From assembly GCF_006539505.1 (NCBI RefSeq), contig NZ_BJND01000024.1, positions 124,001 through 188,000 of the forward strand: a stretch of 64,000 nucleotides of DNA, given 5' to 3'. Position 1 is the stretch's first letter. The number at the start of each line of letters is the position of its first letter. The translations under genes were made by a program, and so were the position numbers. Below are positions 53,946 through 62,930 of this stretch, piece after piece. Under the pieces are notes generated by a model that had not been told where the DNA came from, did not search any database, and saw only the letters and a program-made list of their open reading frames with translations. This DNA is from Streptomyces spinoverrucosus (lineage in GTDB: Bacteria; Actinomycetota; Actinomycetes; Streptomycetales; Streptomycetaceae).

Positions 53946-55696
53946 CGGTTGTCTGCACCACGCTCGTAGGGGCTGGGGTAGGGGAAGTACTCGTCCAGGA
54001 AGCGCGTCATCAGGGCCTGTTGGCGGCTCAGCTCCGCTTCCGTCGAGGTCGTGTCGTTCAGGCAGAAGACGTGTGCTTCGCGGGTGGCCAGCAGTCGGCC
54101 CAGCACCCGCTCCACGCCGGGATTGCCGAGGTCGCAGTAGCGGTACACCAGGTCCTCGCCGGCGATGGAACGCTGGGTGTGGAAGGCGTAGTAGTGGTGC
54201 AGCGACGAGGTGACCGACACGTCGTCGGCGCTGCGGAACCTGCTGGTGGCCGTGCGCTGGTGCGCCTCGGGGAACTCCGCCTCGATCTCGTCCAGCACGC
54301 TGCGGTGCAGCGCGTGCGGAACGTGCTTCATCTTCCGGAAGATGGTGTCGCCGAAGCGTTCGGCGATGAGCCTGCGGTTGTTCTTGCCGGCGGCCGCCAC
54401 GGGCGGATCGTCCGGGGACGGTTCGCCGTAGGGAATCAGGGCAGGCGAGAGGTAGAACTTCCCGAGACCGTTGGGCAGGAAGAAGTGCTGCGGAAGGATC
54501 TCCTGGCCGAGCATCACGTCGTCGTTGAAGTACAGGAAGTGCTCGGACAGGCCGTCGATGTGGTGCAGTTGGCTCTCGATGGCGTGGGAGTTGAACGTCG
54601 GCAGCGCCGCCGGGTCCTTGAATATCTCCTTGTGGCTGACCACTTTGATCCGCGGGTGGTCGGTGTTCAGCCACTCCGGCGTCTGGTCGGCGGTCACCAG
54701 GTAGATGTTGCGCACCCAGGGCGCGTAGAGGTGCAGCGAGCGCAGCGAGTAGCGCAGTTCGTCCCGGCTGAGGTAGCGCGCGGCGTTGGCCGCCTCCTCG
54801 TGGTACGGCCTGTCGGAGAACGCGGCCCGCTCTTGCAGCCAGTGCGGATCGGAGCCGTCCACCCAGGTGTACACCACGTCGATGGGGAAGGTGCGGCGCC
54901 CGATGGCTCCCGCGGCGAAGGCCGGCCGTGTCGTCACCCGCACCGGCTCGCGTTCCGCGGGCAGCGACGTGAAGTCGGTGAACAGGCTCTCGTCCGCCTC
55001 GACCGCGGGCTCGTCCACCGGCACCGCCTCGGCGATCCCGTTGCGCCGCGGGGAGACCAGCTCGCCGTCCTCCTGCCGCCAGAACTCGATGTCGCAGCCG
55101 TAACGCACCCCCAGCACCAGACGGTTGGTCTGGTCGGTCAGGTACCAGGTGCAGCGGACCACGTCCGCGCCGGCGACGCGTTTCCACGAACCCGGCCCGT
55201 AGCCGGGCAGCGCGGAGTCCTCCTGAAGCTGTCTCCCGCGCACCGGAACGACGTAGCCGGGTCTGGCCCGGCAGGCCTGGCGCAGCGCGGTGAGCACACG
55301 CTCCCGGTCCTCGGCGCGGACGGCGACCGCGGCCGCGGTGTCGGAGGCGGAGCGCACGCCGAAGTAGTCGACGCCGGCCTCGCGCAGCGCGGCCGTCACC
55401 TGCTCGAGATTGGCCCGGCGTGCCTTAAGCGGGATGATGCCGGGTACGACATGGGCGATGCGGGGCGTCCCCGCCACGCTGACGACCGTCCGGTCGTGCC
55501 TCGCCAGCAGCTCCCGGTGGCGGCGCGTCACCCGTAGCCGTACCGCCTGCTCCCGAAGCTCGGCCGCGGCGGCGATACGGGCTTTCACCTGCTCTCGCAG
55601 ATCCGTCCCCACGTGCTCCGCGATCATCCGTCGCGCACCGACTGGAACCGCGCGACGGTACACGCCGACCAAACGTGACGCCTCAGGGTTTCGCAC
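53942..55696 (-). CDS. Stealth-family sugar-phosphate transferase
   Basis: A 584-residue protein. Stealth conserved regions from about residue 270: FPIDVVYTWVDGSDPHW (CR1), RDELRYSLRSL and NIYLVTADQTPEWLN with LPTFNSHAIESQLHHIDG (CR2), FNDDVMLG and the His/Pro region KHVPHALHRSVLDEIEAEF (CR3), FCLNDTTS (CR4). The N-terminal 260 residues are unique, with a compact middle part. It should transfer hexose-1-phosphate onto a growing chain. The GTG at 55696 has GGAGGGGGAG eight bases upstream and is preferred over the ATG at 55753. Head gene of the unit. Confidence 0.9.
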   Translation of the reverse strand: MRNPEASRLVGVYRRAVPVGARRMIAEHVGTDLREQVKARIAAAAELREQAVRLRVTRRHRELLARHDRTVVSVAGTPRIAHVVPGIIPLKARRANLEQVTAALREAGVDYFGVRSASDTAAAVAVRAEDRERVLTALRQACRARPGYVVPVRGRQLQEDSALPGYGPGSWKRVAGADVVRCTWYLTDQTNRLVLGVRYGCDIEFWRQEDGELVSPRRNGIAEAVPVDEPAVEADESLFTDFTSLPAEREPVRVTTRPAFAAGAIGRRTFPIDVVYTWVDGSDPHWLQERAAFSDRPYHEEAANAARYLSRDELRYSLRSLHLYAPWVRNIYLVTADQTPEWLNTDHPRIKVVSHKEIFKDPAALPTFNSHAIESQLHHIDGLSEHFLYFNDDVMLGQEILPQHFFLPNGLGKFYLSPALIPYGEPSPDDPPVAAAGKNNRRLIAERFGDTIFRKMKHVPHALHRSVLDEIEAEFPEAHQRTATSRFRSADDVSVTSSLHHYYAFHTQRSIAGEDLVYRYCDLGNPGVERVLGRLLATREAHVFCLNDTTSTEAELSRQQALMTRFLDEYFPYPSPYERGADNR

Positions 55697-55910
55697 TGTG
55701 GGAACTCCCCCTCCGATGGGCTGCCACCCGGTGAACGGCCGCCCGTCAACCACTGCTCAGAATACGGAAATATCAAGTATGCAGTGTGTTTACCTCACGT
55801 CTGCATGGTTCCGCACGTCGGCAAGCAGCCAGACATGCCGAAATAACGGGACAAACCGCAGCGAGCGTTGACATAATCACAGCACATGGCGTGTGCACAG
55901 CCGCCGCTCA
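55697..55910 (-). promoter_or_regulatory. AT-rich promoter region of the Stealth operon
   Basis: A 214-base AT-richer stretch between the Stealth start and the repeats after obgE. On the minus strand it includes TTGATATTTCCGTATTCTGA, a promoter-like AT box about 60-75 bases before the ribosome site. No reading frame of note. Confidence 0.35.
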
Positions 55911-55911
55911 G

Positions 55912-56005
55912 GACGGCTGGAATCACAACGGCTGGATCAGAACGACGGGATGGACAGCCGGATCGGAACGGCTGGATCAGAACGGCCGGACCGAAACGGC
56001 TGGAA
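55912..56005 (-). repeat. Degenerate 14-bp tandem repeat after obgE
   Basis: The obgE stop is followed on the minus strand by about seven imperfect 14-base units of the kind CAGCCGTTCTGATC (plus strand GATCAGAACGGCTG). Variants such as CAGCCGTTTCGGTC and CGGCCGTTCTGATC occur, and one unit is widened. The first unit includes the obgE stop codon itself, so the array seems to have grown from the gene end. Confidence 0.7.
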
Positions 56006-57442
56006 TCAGAACGGCTCGAAGTCGTCGAACTCCCGCTGCAGCTCGTCCCGTTCGGCCTGCCGGTCCCGGCGTCGCTGCACCGCGGGACGCTGCGCCTCCA
56101 TACGGTGGTCCTCGCCACGGCGGCCCAGCATCTCCGCACCGGCCATGACGGTCGGCTCCCAGTCGAAGACGACGGCGTTCTCCTCGGGACCGATCGCCAC
56201 GCCGTCCCCGGCCCTGGCGCCGGCCTTGACCAGCTCCTCCTCCACGCCGAGCCGGTTGAGCCGGTCCGCGAGATAGCCGACCGCCTCGTCGTTGTTGAAG
56301 TCGGTCTGCCGCACCCAGCGCTCCGGCTTCTCACCGCGCACCCGGAACAGCCCGTCGTCCTCGCGTACGACGGTGAAGCCCGCGTCGTCCACGGCCTTGG
56401 GCCGGATGACGATCCGCGTCGACTCCTCCTTCGGCCGGGCGGCCCGCGCCTGCGCGACCAGCTCGGCCAACGCGTACGACAGCTCCTTCAGCCCGGTCCG
56501 CGCCACCGCCGACACCTCGAACACGCGGTAGCCGCGCGCCTCCAGGTCCGGCCGCACCATCTCGGCCAGGTCCAGGCCGTCCGGTACGTCGATCTTGTTC
56601 AGCACGACGATCCGCGGCCGGTTGTCGAGGCCGCCGTACTCCCGCAGCTCCGCCTCGATGACGTCCAGGTCGGAGACGGGGTCACGGTCGGACTCCAGCG
56701 TCGCCGTGTCCAGGACGTGCACCAGCACGCTGCACCGCTCCACGTGCCGCAGGAACTCCAGGCCCAGCCCCTTGCCCTGGCTGGCGCCCGGGATCAGCCC
56801 GGGGACGTCCGCGATGGTGTACACGGTCGAACCGGCGGTGACCACACCGAGGTTCGGCACCAGCGTGGTGAAGGGGTAGTCGGCGATCTTCGGCTTGGCG
56901 GCGCTGAGCACGGAGATCAGCGACGACTTGCCCGCGCTCGGGTATCCCACGAGCGCCACGTCGGCGACGGTCTTGAGCTCCAGTACGACGTCCTGCACGT
57001 CCCCCGGCTCACCGAGCAGCGCGAACCCGGGCGCCTTGCGGCGGGCGGAGGCCAGCGCGGCGTTGCCGAGCCCGCCCCGGCCGCCCTGCGCGGCGACGTA
57101 GGAGGTGCCGTGCCCGACCAGGTCGGCGAGGACGTTGCCCGCCTTGTCCAGCACCACGGTGCCGTCCGGCACCGGCAGCACCAGGTCCTGGCCGTCCTTG
57201 CCGGAGCGGTTACCGCCCTCGCCGGGCTTGCCGTTGGTGGCCTTGCGGTGCGGGGAGTGGTGGTAGTCGAGCAGGGTGGTGATCGACTGGTCGACGGTGA
57301 GGATCACGTCCCCACCGCGCCCGCCGTTGCCGCCGTCGGGCCCGCCGAGCGGCTTGAACTTCTCACGGTGAACGGAGGCACAGCCGTGGCCTCCGTTACC
57401 CGCGGCGACATGCAGTTCGACGCGGTCCACGAAGGTGGTCAT
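56006..57442 (-). CDS. obgE: Obg GTPase
   Basis: Ribosome-maturation and stress GTPase, 478 residues. N-terminal glycine-rich Obg fold (GNGGHGCASVHREKFKPLGG), G domain (GYPSAGKSSLI, DVPGLIPG, NKIDVP), and an extended C-terminal OCT domain (WVRQTDFNNDEAVGYLADRL). The last ~40 residues are Gln/Arg/Glu-rich and typical of actinobacteria. In Streptomyces Obg is linked to development. It follows rplU-rpmA; proB is separated from it by the envelope island. Confidence 0.97.
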   Translation of the reverse strand: MTTFVDRVELHVAAGNGGHGCASVHREKFKPLGGPDGGNGGRGGDVILTVDQSITTLLDYHHSPHRKATNGKPGEGGNRSGKDGQDLVLPVPDGTVVLDKAGNVLADLVGHGTSYVAAQGGRGGLGNAALASARRKAPGFALLGEPGDVQDVVLELKTVADVALVGYPSAGKSSLISVLSAAKPKIADYPFTTLVPNLGVVTAGSTVYTIADVPGLIPGASQGKGLGLEFLRHVERCSVLVHVLDTATLESDRDPVSDLDVIEAELREYGGLDNRPRIVVLNKIDVPDGLDLAEMVRPDLEARGYRVFEVSAVARTGLKELSYALAELVAQARAARPKEESTRIVIRPKAVDDAGFTVVREDDGLFRVRGEKPERWVRQTDFNNDEAVGYLADRLNRLGVEEELVKAGARAGDGVAIGPEENAVVFDWEPTVMAGAEMLGRRGEDHRMEAQRPAVQRRRDRQAERDELQREFDDFEPF

Positions 57443-57486
57443 GGGTTGTGCCTCCAGTTACGTACGGGAATGTCTTCTGATCAACA

Positions 57487-57535
57487 CGCGAAAGGCGGAC
57501 CCGCTTCCCGTGAGGGAAGTGAGGTCCGCCTCGCG
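57487..57535 (-). terminator. Large hairpin between rpmA and obgE
   Basis: CGCGAAAGGCGGACC...TTCCC, TGAG loop, GGGAA...GGTCCGCCTCGCG forms a stem of over 20 bp with small bulges, in the 104-base gap. It may reduce obgE transcript relative to the ribosomal genes or be a processing site. Confidence 0.6.
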
Positions 57536-57546
57536 AAAGCTTCCGA

Positions 57547-57801
57547 TCAGGCGACCGGAACGATGTTCACGACCTTGCGGCCACGGTGGGTACCGAACTC
57601 CACCGCACCGGCCTGCAGCGCGAACAGCGTGTCGTCGCCGCCACGGCCGACGCCGGCGCCCGGGTGGAAGTGGGTGCCACGCTGACGGACCAGGATCTCG
57701 CCCGCGTTGACGACCTGACCGCCGAAGCGCTTCACGCCGAGGCGCTGAGCGTTGGAGTCACGACCGTTACGGGTGGACGATGCGCCCTTCTTGTGTGCCA
57801 T
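57547..57801 (-). CDS. rpmA: 50S ribosomal protein L27
   Basis: 84 residues. N-terminus MAHKKGASSTRNGRDSNAQR without the Firmicutes cleavage extension; GGGDDTLFA-type core (GVGRGGDDTLFALQAG). L27 reaches the peptidyl-transferase centre. Starts 14 bases after rplU. Confidence 0.98.
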   Translation of the reverse strand: MAHKKGASSTRNGRDSNAQRLGVKRFGGQVVNAGEILVRQRGTHFHPGAGVGRGGDDTLFALQAGAVEFGTHRGRKVVNIVPVA

Positions 57802-57815
57802 CTCTCCTCAGTCCC

Positions 57816-58136
57816 TTACTTCGCAGCCGCGGGGATCTCAGTGACCTTGATCGCCGTGTACTGCTGGCGGTGGCCCTGACGACGGCGGTAGCCGGTCTTG
57901 TTCTTGTAGCGCAGAATGTCGATCTTCTGGCCCTTGTGGTGGTCCACGACCTCGGCCTGGACCTTGATGCCGGCCAGCACCCACGGGTCGCTGGTCACAG
58001 CGTCGCCGTCGACAACGAGCAGGGTCGAGAGCTCGACCGTGTCGCCAACCTTGGCAGTGGAAATCTTGTCAACCTCAACGATGTCGCCGACAGCAACCTT
58101 GTGCTGACGACCACCGCTGCGCACGATGGCGTACAC
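57816..58136 (-). CDS. rplU: 50S ribosomal protein L21
   Basis: 106 residues starting at GTG with MYAIVRSGGRQHKVAVGDIV; core KTGYRRRQGHRQQYTAIKV. First gene of the rplU-rpmA-obgE unit. A short GC-rich leader separates it from the RNase E/G terminator. Confidence 0.98.
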   Translation of the reverse strand: MYAIVRSGGRQHKVAVGDIVEVDKISTAKVGDTVELSTLLVVDGDAVTSDPWVLAGIKVQAEVVDHHKGQKIDILRYKNKTGYRRRQGHRQQYTAIKVTEIPAAAK

Positions 58137-58271
58137 GCGGATCTCTCTTTCGCTCGGAGAACGGCACCCCCGCAGGCCAGCCGCCGAACACGGGCGGCCT
58201 CTCCCGGTGGCCCGGGAGGAAGAGGTTTACGGGGATGTGGCGGGTCAGTGGACACGCCGACGGTCAAGGTT

Positions 58272-58307
58272 ACGGGGCCCGGCTTGAGGGGTCAAACCGG
58301 GCCCCGT
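58272..58307 (-). terminator. RNase E/G terminator
   Basis: ACGGGGCCCGG and CCGGGCCCCGT form a perfect 11-bp stem around a 14-base loop, starting 4 bases after the RNase E/G stop. Confidence 0.85.
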
Positions 58308-58311
58308 CAGG

Positions 58312-61300
58312 TCAGTCCTCCGTCGAGGCCGAGACGGACGACACCTTCTGCTCGGCCGCCGCGGTCTTCTTCGACGTGGCCTTCTTGGCGGCGGCCGTCT
58401 TGGTGGCGGTGGACTTCGCCGCCTTCTTGGCCGTCGCCTTCTTCGCGGCCGTCTTCTTGGCCGCGGTCTTCTTGGTGGCGGCCTTCTTCGCCGTGGCCTT
58501 CTTGGCCGTCTTACGGGCCGTCTTCTTGGCCGGGGCGGACTCCTCGGCCTCGATGTCGACGGCCTCGGCGGCGGCCTCCTTGGCCTCCACGAGAGCCTGC
58601 TCGGCCTCCTGGGCGGCCTGCTCCGCGACCGGCGCCTGCGCCTGCGTCTCCGCCGACGGCACGACCACCACGGCCGCCTCCGCCGGAGCGGTCGGCGCGG
58701 TGGCCTTGCGGACCGCACGGCGGCGCGGACGGGCCGGGGCGGCGGCCTCGGCGGGCGTCTCCGCGGGCGTCGGCACCTCCGGCGTCTCCGCCACGGCGGG
58801 CGCGGTCTCGGCGACCGTGACCACCGCCGCCTCCGCCGACGCCGCCGGCGGCGAACCGGCCGGCGCGCTCACCTTGCGGGTCGCCCGGCGGCGCGTACGG
58901 CCCTTGGGCGCGGCCTCCTCGGCGGGGGCCTCCGCGGGGGCCGGGGCCTCGACCACCGGGTCCTCGACGGCCACGGGCTCGGCGTGCGCCTGGGCGGCCG
59001 GCTCCGGCTGCACCGGACGCGCGGCCTCCTCCTCGGCCGTCACTTCCTGAGCCGTGGGCGCCGGTACGCCGGCCCCGTCGGCCCCGCTCTTCGGCGCGGG
59101 CGCGCCCGCAGGAGCCGACACCCGACGGCTCGCCCGGCGCCGCGAACGGCCGCGCGACACCGCGGCCTCCGCCTCGGCGACGCTGCTGTACAGCTCCTCG
59201 TCCGGCTGGAACTCCGGCGCGGGGAGCGCCACCGGCTCGGCGACCTCGGCCGCGACCTCGGCCTCGGTCTCCGCCTCCTCCTCGGCGGTCACGCCGGTCT
59301 CGACGATCTCGCCGACGACGACCTCGTGCGTCTCCGGCTGCTCGGCACCGGCCCGCGCGCGCTTCTTGCGCTTGCCGCCGCCACCGGCGGCCGCCGCGTG
59401 GTCGAGGTGCACGATGACACCGCGGCCGTTGCAGTGGACGCAGGTCTCGGAGAACGACTCCAGCAGGCCCTGGCCGACCCGCTTGCGGGTCATCTGGACC
59501 AGACCCAGCGAGGTCACCTCGGCGACCTGGTGCTTCGTACGGTCCCGGCCCAGGCACTCCAGCAGGCGCCGCAGCACCAGGTCCCGGTTGGACTCCAGCA
59601 CCATGTCGATGAAGTCGATGACGATGATGCCGCCGAGGTCGCGCAGCCGCAGCTGACGGACGATCTCCTCGGCCGCCTCCAGGTTGTTCCTGGTGACCGT
59701 CTCCTCCAGGTTGCCGCCCTGGCCGGTGAACTTGCCGGTGTTGACGTCGACGACGACCATCGCCTCGGTCCGGTCGATCACCAGCGAACCGCCACTCGGC
59801 AGCCAGACCTTGCGGTCCAGCGCCTTGGCGAGCTGCTCGTCGATCCGGTACGTGGCGAAGACGTCGACCTCGCTGGTCCACTTCTGCAGCCGCCCGGCGA
59901 GATCCGGCGCCACATGGGCGACGTACCCGTGGATGGTCTCCCAGGCGTTCGGACCGCTCACGACGACCTTGGAGAAGTCCTCGTTGAAGATGTCCCGGAC
60001 CACCCGGACGGTCATGTCCGGCTCGCCGTACAGCAGCGTCGGCGCGTTGCCGTTCTTGGACTTCTTCTGGATGTCCTCCCACTGCGCCTGCAGCCGTTCG
60101 ACATCGCGGCGCAGTTCGTCCTCGCTCGCGCCCTCGGCGGCGGTGCGCACGATGACGCCCGCGTCCTCGGGGACGATCTTCTTGAGGATGGTCTTCAGCC
60201 GCGCCCGCTCGGTGTCGGGCAGCTTGCGGCTGATGCCGGTCATGGAGCCCTCGGGCACGTACACGAGGTAGCGGCCCGGGAGGGAGACCTGACTGGTGAG
60301 GCGGGCGCCCTTGTGGCCGATCGGGTCCTTCGTCACCTGGACGAGGACCGACTGGCCCGACTTCAGGGCGGACTCGATGCGGCGCGGCCCGTTGGCCATG
60401 CCCAGCGCCTCGAAGTTGACCTCACCCGCGTACAGGACGGCGTTGCGGCCCTTGCCGATGTCGATGAAGGCGGCCTCCATCGACGGCAGCACGTTCTGCA
60501 CCTTGCCGAGGTAGACGTTGCCGACGTACGAGGTCGACTGCTCCTTGTTGACGTAGTGCTCGACGAGCACACCGTCCTCCAGGACGCCGATCTGCGTACG
60601 GTCGCCGTTCTGCCGGACGACCATCACGCGCTCGACGGCCTCGCGCCGGGCCAGGAACTCGGCCTCGGTGATGATCGGAACACGGCGACGGCCCTGCTCA
60701 CGGCCCTCACGGCGGCGCTGCTTCTTGGCCTCCAGACGCGTGGAGCCCTTGATCGACTGCACCTCGTCGGACGGCTCGGCCTTCGGACGGGGCTCGCGGA
60801 CCTTGACGACCGTGCGCTCGGGGTCGTCGTCGGACGGCTCGGTGTCGGGGGTGGTGTCCCCGGCCCGGCGGCGACGGCGACGGCGACGACGGCTGCTGGT
60901 GGAACCCCCGGTCTCCCCGGCGGCCCGGTCCTCCTCCTCGGCGTCCTCCTCGACCTGCTCAGCGGTGTCCTCGGCGTCCTGCGCGGCCTGCTCAGCGGCG
61001 AGTTCGTCGGTGTCACCCTCGGCGAAGTCGCCGGACTCGCCCCGGCGGCGACGCCGGCCACCCCGACGACGACGGCGACGCGAACCGGTCTCCTCGCCCT
61101 CCTCGTCCTCGACGACGGGCTCGGCGGCCTCCTCGGCCTCCTCCGCCTCTTCGTCCACTGCGGTCTCGACGGCCTGCGCCTCGGTCTCCTCCGCGCCTGC
61201 GGCACCCCGGCGCCGGCGGCGACGCCGCGACCCGGTCGGCTCCTCGGGGTACTCCTCGGCCTCGGGGGCCTCCTCCGCCGCTTCGGCGGCCGCCTCGGCG

Positions 61301-62682
61301 GCGGCCCGCTCGGGCGTCTGGAACTTCGGCTCGGTGAACACCGGCGGCTGGAACACCGCGACCGCGGGCCGCGCCGGCGGAAGCGGCGCCTCGGCCCCGG
61401 CGGTCTCCGGCTGCGCGGGCGCGGCGAAACCGGTCGCCGCCTTCCGCACGACCCGGCGCCGCGCACGACGCGGCGCACCACCCTGGTCACCGGCGGCCTC
61501 GGCAACCTCCTGGGCCGGGGCGGGCACGGCGGCCTCCTCGGTTACGGCGGGCTGCGCGGCCTCGGCGGGCTGGGTTACGGCGGGCTGCTCGGCCCGCACG
61601 GGCTCGGCGGCCTCGGCGGCCTTGGCAGCGGCAGGCTCGGCGGGCGCCTCCGCCGTACCCCGACGGCGACGCGTACGACGCGGGGCGGCACCCTCGTCGC
61701 CCTGCTCGGCGACGGGCTCGACGGCCTTGCCCGCAACGACCTCTGCCGTCTCGGCAGGCGCCGACACCCGGCGCGTGGCCCGGCGGCGGGCCCGGCGCGG
61801 AGCGGCCTCCTCAGTGGCCTCCTCGAACTGCTCGGCAGCGGCGGCCTCGGCCTGCGGCTCAGCGGCGGGCGCCTCGGCGACTACCTCCTGCTGTACGACC
61901 TCGGCGGCGGCCTCCTGCTGTACGGCCTCGGCGACAGCCTCCTCCTGCACGGCCTCGGCGGCGGCCGGAGCCCCGGCGGGCGCGGACACCCGGCGGGTCG
62001 CCCGCCGACGCGTACGCCCGGCAGGCGCGGCCTCCTCGACCGGCGCGGTCTCTTCAGCGGCCGCAGCGGCGTCGGGCGCCTCAGCGCTCACGGACGCGGC
62101 AGCGGCGGGTACGACGGCCTCGGGGGCCTCGGTGGACGGGACCCCAGCAGGCGCCGACACCCGGCGTGTGGCCCGGCGGCGGCGCGGCGGAGCGGGCTCC
62201 TCGACGACATGGGCGACGGCGCTCTCGTCCACCGGCTCGGCGGTGGCCTGAGCGGCAACCGGCACGACCGTCTCGACGGCCTCGGCGGACGCGGGCGACC
62301 CGGCAGGCGCGGAGGCCCGACGGGTCACACGGCGACGTGCACGCCCAGCAGGCGCTGGCTCCTCAATCGCCTCGGCACTCTCGGAAATGCCCTCAGTCTC
62401 AGAAACCTCAACAGCCTCCTCAACCTCCCCGGCCTCCTCAGCAGCCGCAGAGGAGAGGTCGGTAGCGGCCAGGTCGGCAGCTTCGGCAGAGGCCAGGTCG
62501 CCCGAGGTGAGATCGGCGGCGGCAGCGGCCGGTATGGCCGGCGCGACGGTCTCCGCCGTCGCCTCGGACGTGGTGGCGGGCGGACCCGCCGGTCGGGAAG
62601 CGGCACGGCGCCGCCGCGGCGGCAGGGTGTCGCTTGGTGTGTTCAGTTCGGAACCCTCAGTGGGTTCGATCGGCTCGAGCAT
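58312..62682 (-). CDS. rne: Ribonuclease E/G with long disordered arms
   Basis: A 1456-residue RNA-degradosome nuclease. The catalytic core is at about 640-1130: S1 domain (SYVGNVYLGKVQNVLPSMEA near 717), catalytic Asp strands (VIDRTEAMVVVDVNTGKF near 972 and IVIDFIDM near 1024), and Zn-link CVHCNGRG near 1081. The N-terminal ~640 and C-terminal ~325 residues are disordered and Ala/Glu-rich, with repeated basic motifs of the form RRRATRRVSAPAG (at least six copies). The last ~60 residues are a Lys/Ala tail like histone H1 or HupS. Length and arms are as in Streptomyces RNase ES. Confidence 0.93.
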   Translation of the reverse strand: MLEPIEPTEGSELNTPSDTLPPRRRRAASRPAGPPATTSEATAETVAPAIPAAAAADLTSGDLASAEAADLAATDLSSAAAEEAGEVEEAVEVSETEGISESAEAIEEPAPAGRARRRVTRRASAPAGSPASAEAVETVVPVAAQATAEPVDESAVAHVVEEPAPPRRRRATRRVSAPAGVPSTEAPEAVVPAAAASVSAEAPDAAAAAEETAPVEEAAPAGRTRRRATRRVSAPAGAPAAAEAVQEEAVAEAVQQEAAAEVVQQEVVAEAPAAEPQAEAAAAEQFEEATEEAAPRRARRRATRRVSAPAETAEVVAGKAVEPVAEQGDEGAAPRRTRRRRGTAEAPAEPAAAKAAEAAEPVRAEQPAVTQPAEAAQPAVTEEAAVPAPAQEVAEAAGDQGGAPRRARRRVVRKAATGFAAPAQPETAGAEAPLPPARPAVAVFQPPVFTEPKFQTPERAAAEAAAEAAEEAPEAEEYPEEPTGSRRRRRRRGAAGAEETEAQAVETAVDEEAEEAEEAAEPVVEDEEGEETGSRRRRRRGGRRRRRGESGDFAEGDTDELAAEQAAQDAEDTAEQVEEDAEEEDRAAGETGGSTSSRRRRRRRRRAGDTTPDTEPSDDDPERTVVKVREPRPKAEPSDEVQSIKGSTRLEAKKQRRREGREQGRRRVPIITEAEFLARREAVERVMVVRQNGDRTQIGVLEDGVLVEHYVNKEQSTSYVGNVYLGKVQNVLPSMEAAFIDIGKGRNAVLYAGEVNFEALGMANGPRRIESALKSGQSVLVQVTKDPIGHKGARLTSQVSLPGRYLVYVPEGSMTGISRKLPDTERARLKTILKKIVPEDAGVIVRTAAEGASEDELRRDVERLQAQWEDIQKKSKNGNAPTLLYGEPDMTVRVVRDIFNEDFSKVVVSGPNAWETIHGYVAHVAPDLAGRLQKWTSEVDVFATYRIDEQLAKALDRKVWLPSGGSLVIDRTEAMVVVDVNTGKFTGQGGNLEETVTRNNLEAAEEIVRQLRLRDLGGIIVIDFIDMVLESNRDLVLRRLLECLGRDRTKHQVAEVTSLGLVQMTRKRVGQGLLESFSETCVHCNGRGVIVHLDHAAAAGGGGKRKKRARAGAEQPETHEVVVGEIVETGVTAEEEAETEAEVAAEVAEPVALPAPEFQPDEELYSSVAEAEAAVSRGRSRRRASRRVSAPAGAPAPKSGADGAGVPAPTAQEVTAEEEAARPVQPEPAAQAHAEPVAVEDPVVEAPAPAEAPAEEAAPKGRTRRRATRKVSAPAGSPPAASAEAAVVTVAETAPAVAETPEVPTPAETPAEAAAPARPRRRAVRKATAPTAPAEAAVVVVPSAETQAQAPVAEQAAQEAEQALVEAKEAAAEAVDIEAEESAPAKKTARKTAKKATAKKAATKKTAAKKTAAKKATAKKAAKSTATKTAAAKKATSKKTAAAEQKVSSVSASTED

Positions 62683-62930
62683 GCGGGCGTTTCTCCCGTC
62701 AGGCTCCCGGGCGCCGCACCTGGTCCGGCGGTGATGCCGGTGACGTCCGCGGCTCGCGCGATGCGCGACTGCCGCCGTCCGGGGCGCGGGCGCCGCACGG
62801 GAGCTCTCTGTTGTCCTGTCTCGCCGGTTCCGTACGCCGTGTTGCGAACGGCCTGGCGAAAGTCTTCTGGTCGGTGCGCTGCCCGACCCAGGTGGCTCCC
62901 GAGTACGAGGGCGGCGCTACGACGTCCGTC
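62683..62930 (-). promoter_or_regulatory. Leader region of the RNase E/G gene
   Basis: 248 bases with no gene; its GC-rich inverted repeats may form the long 5' leader that in other bacteria allows RNase E to control its own mRNA. No single promoter is convincing. Confidence 0.35.
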
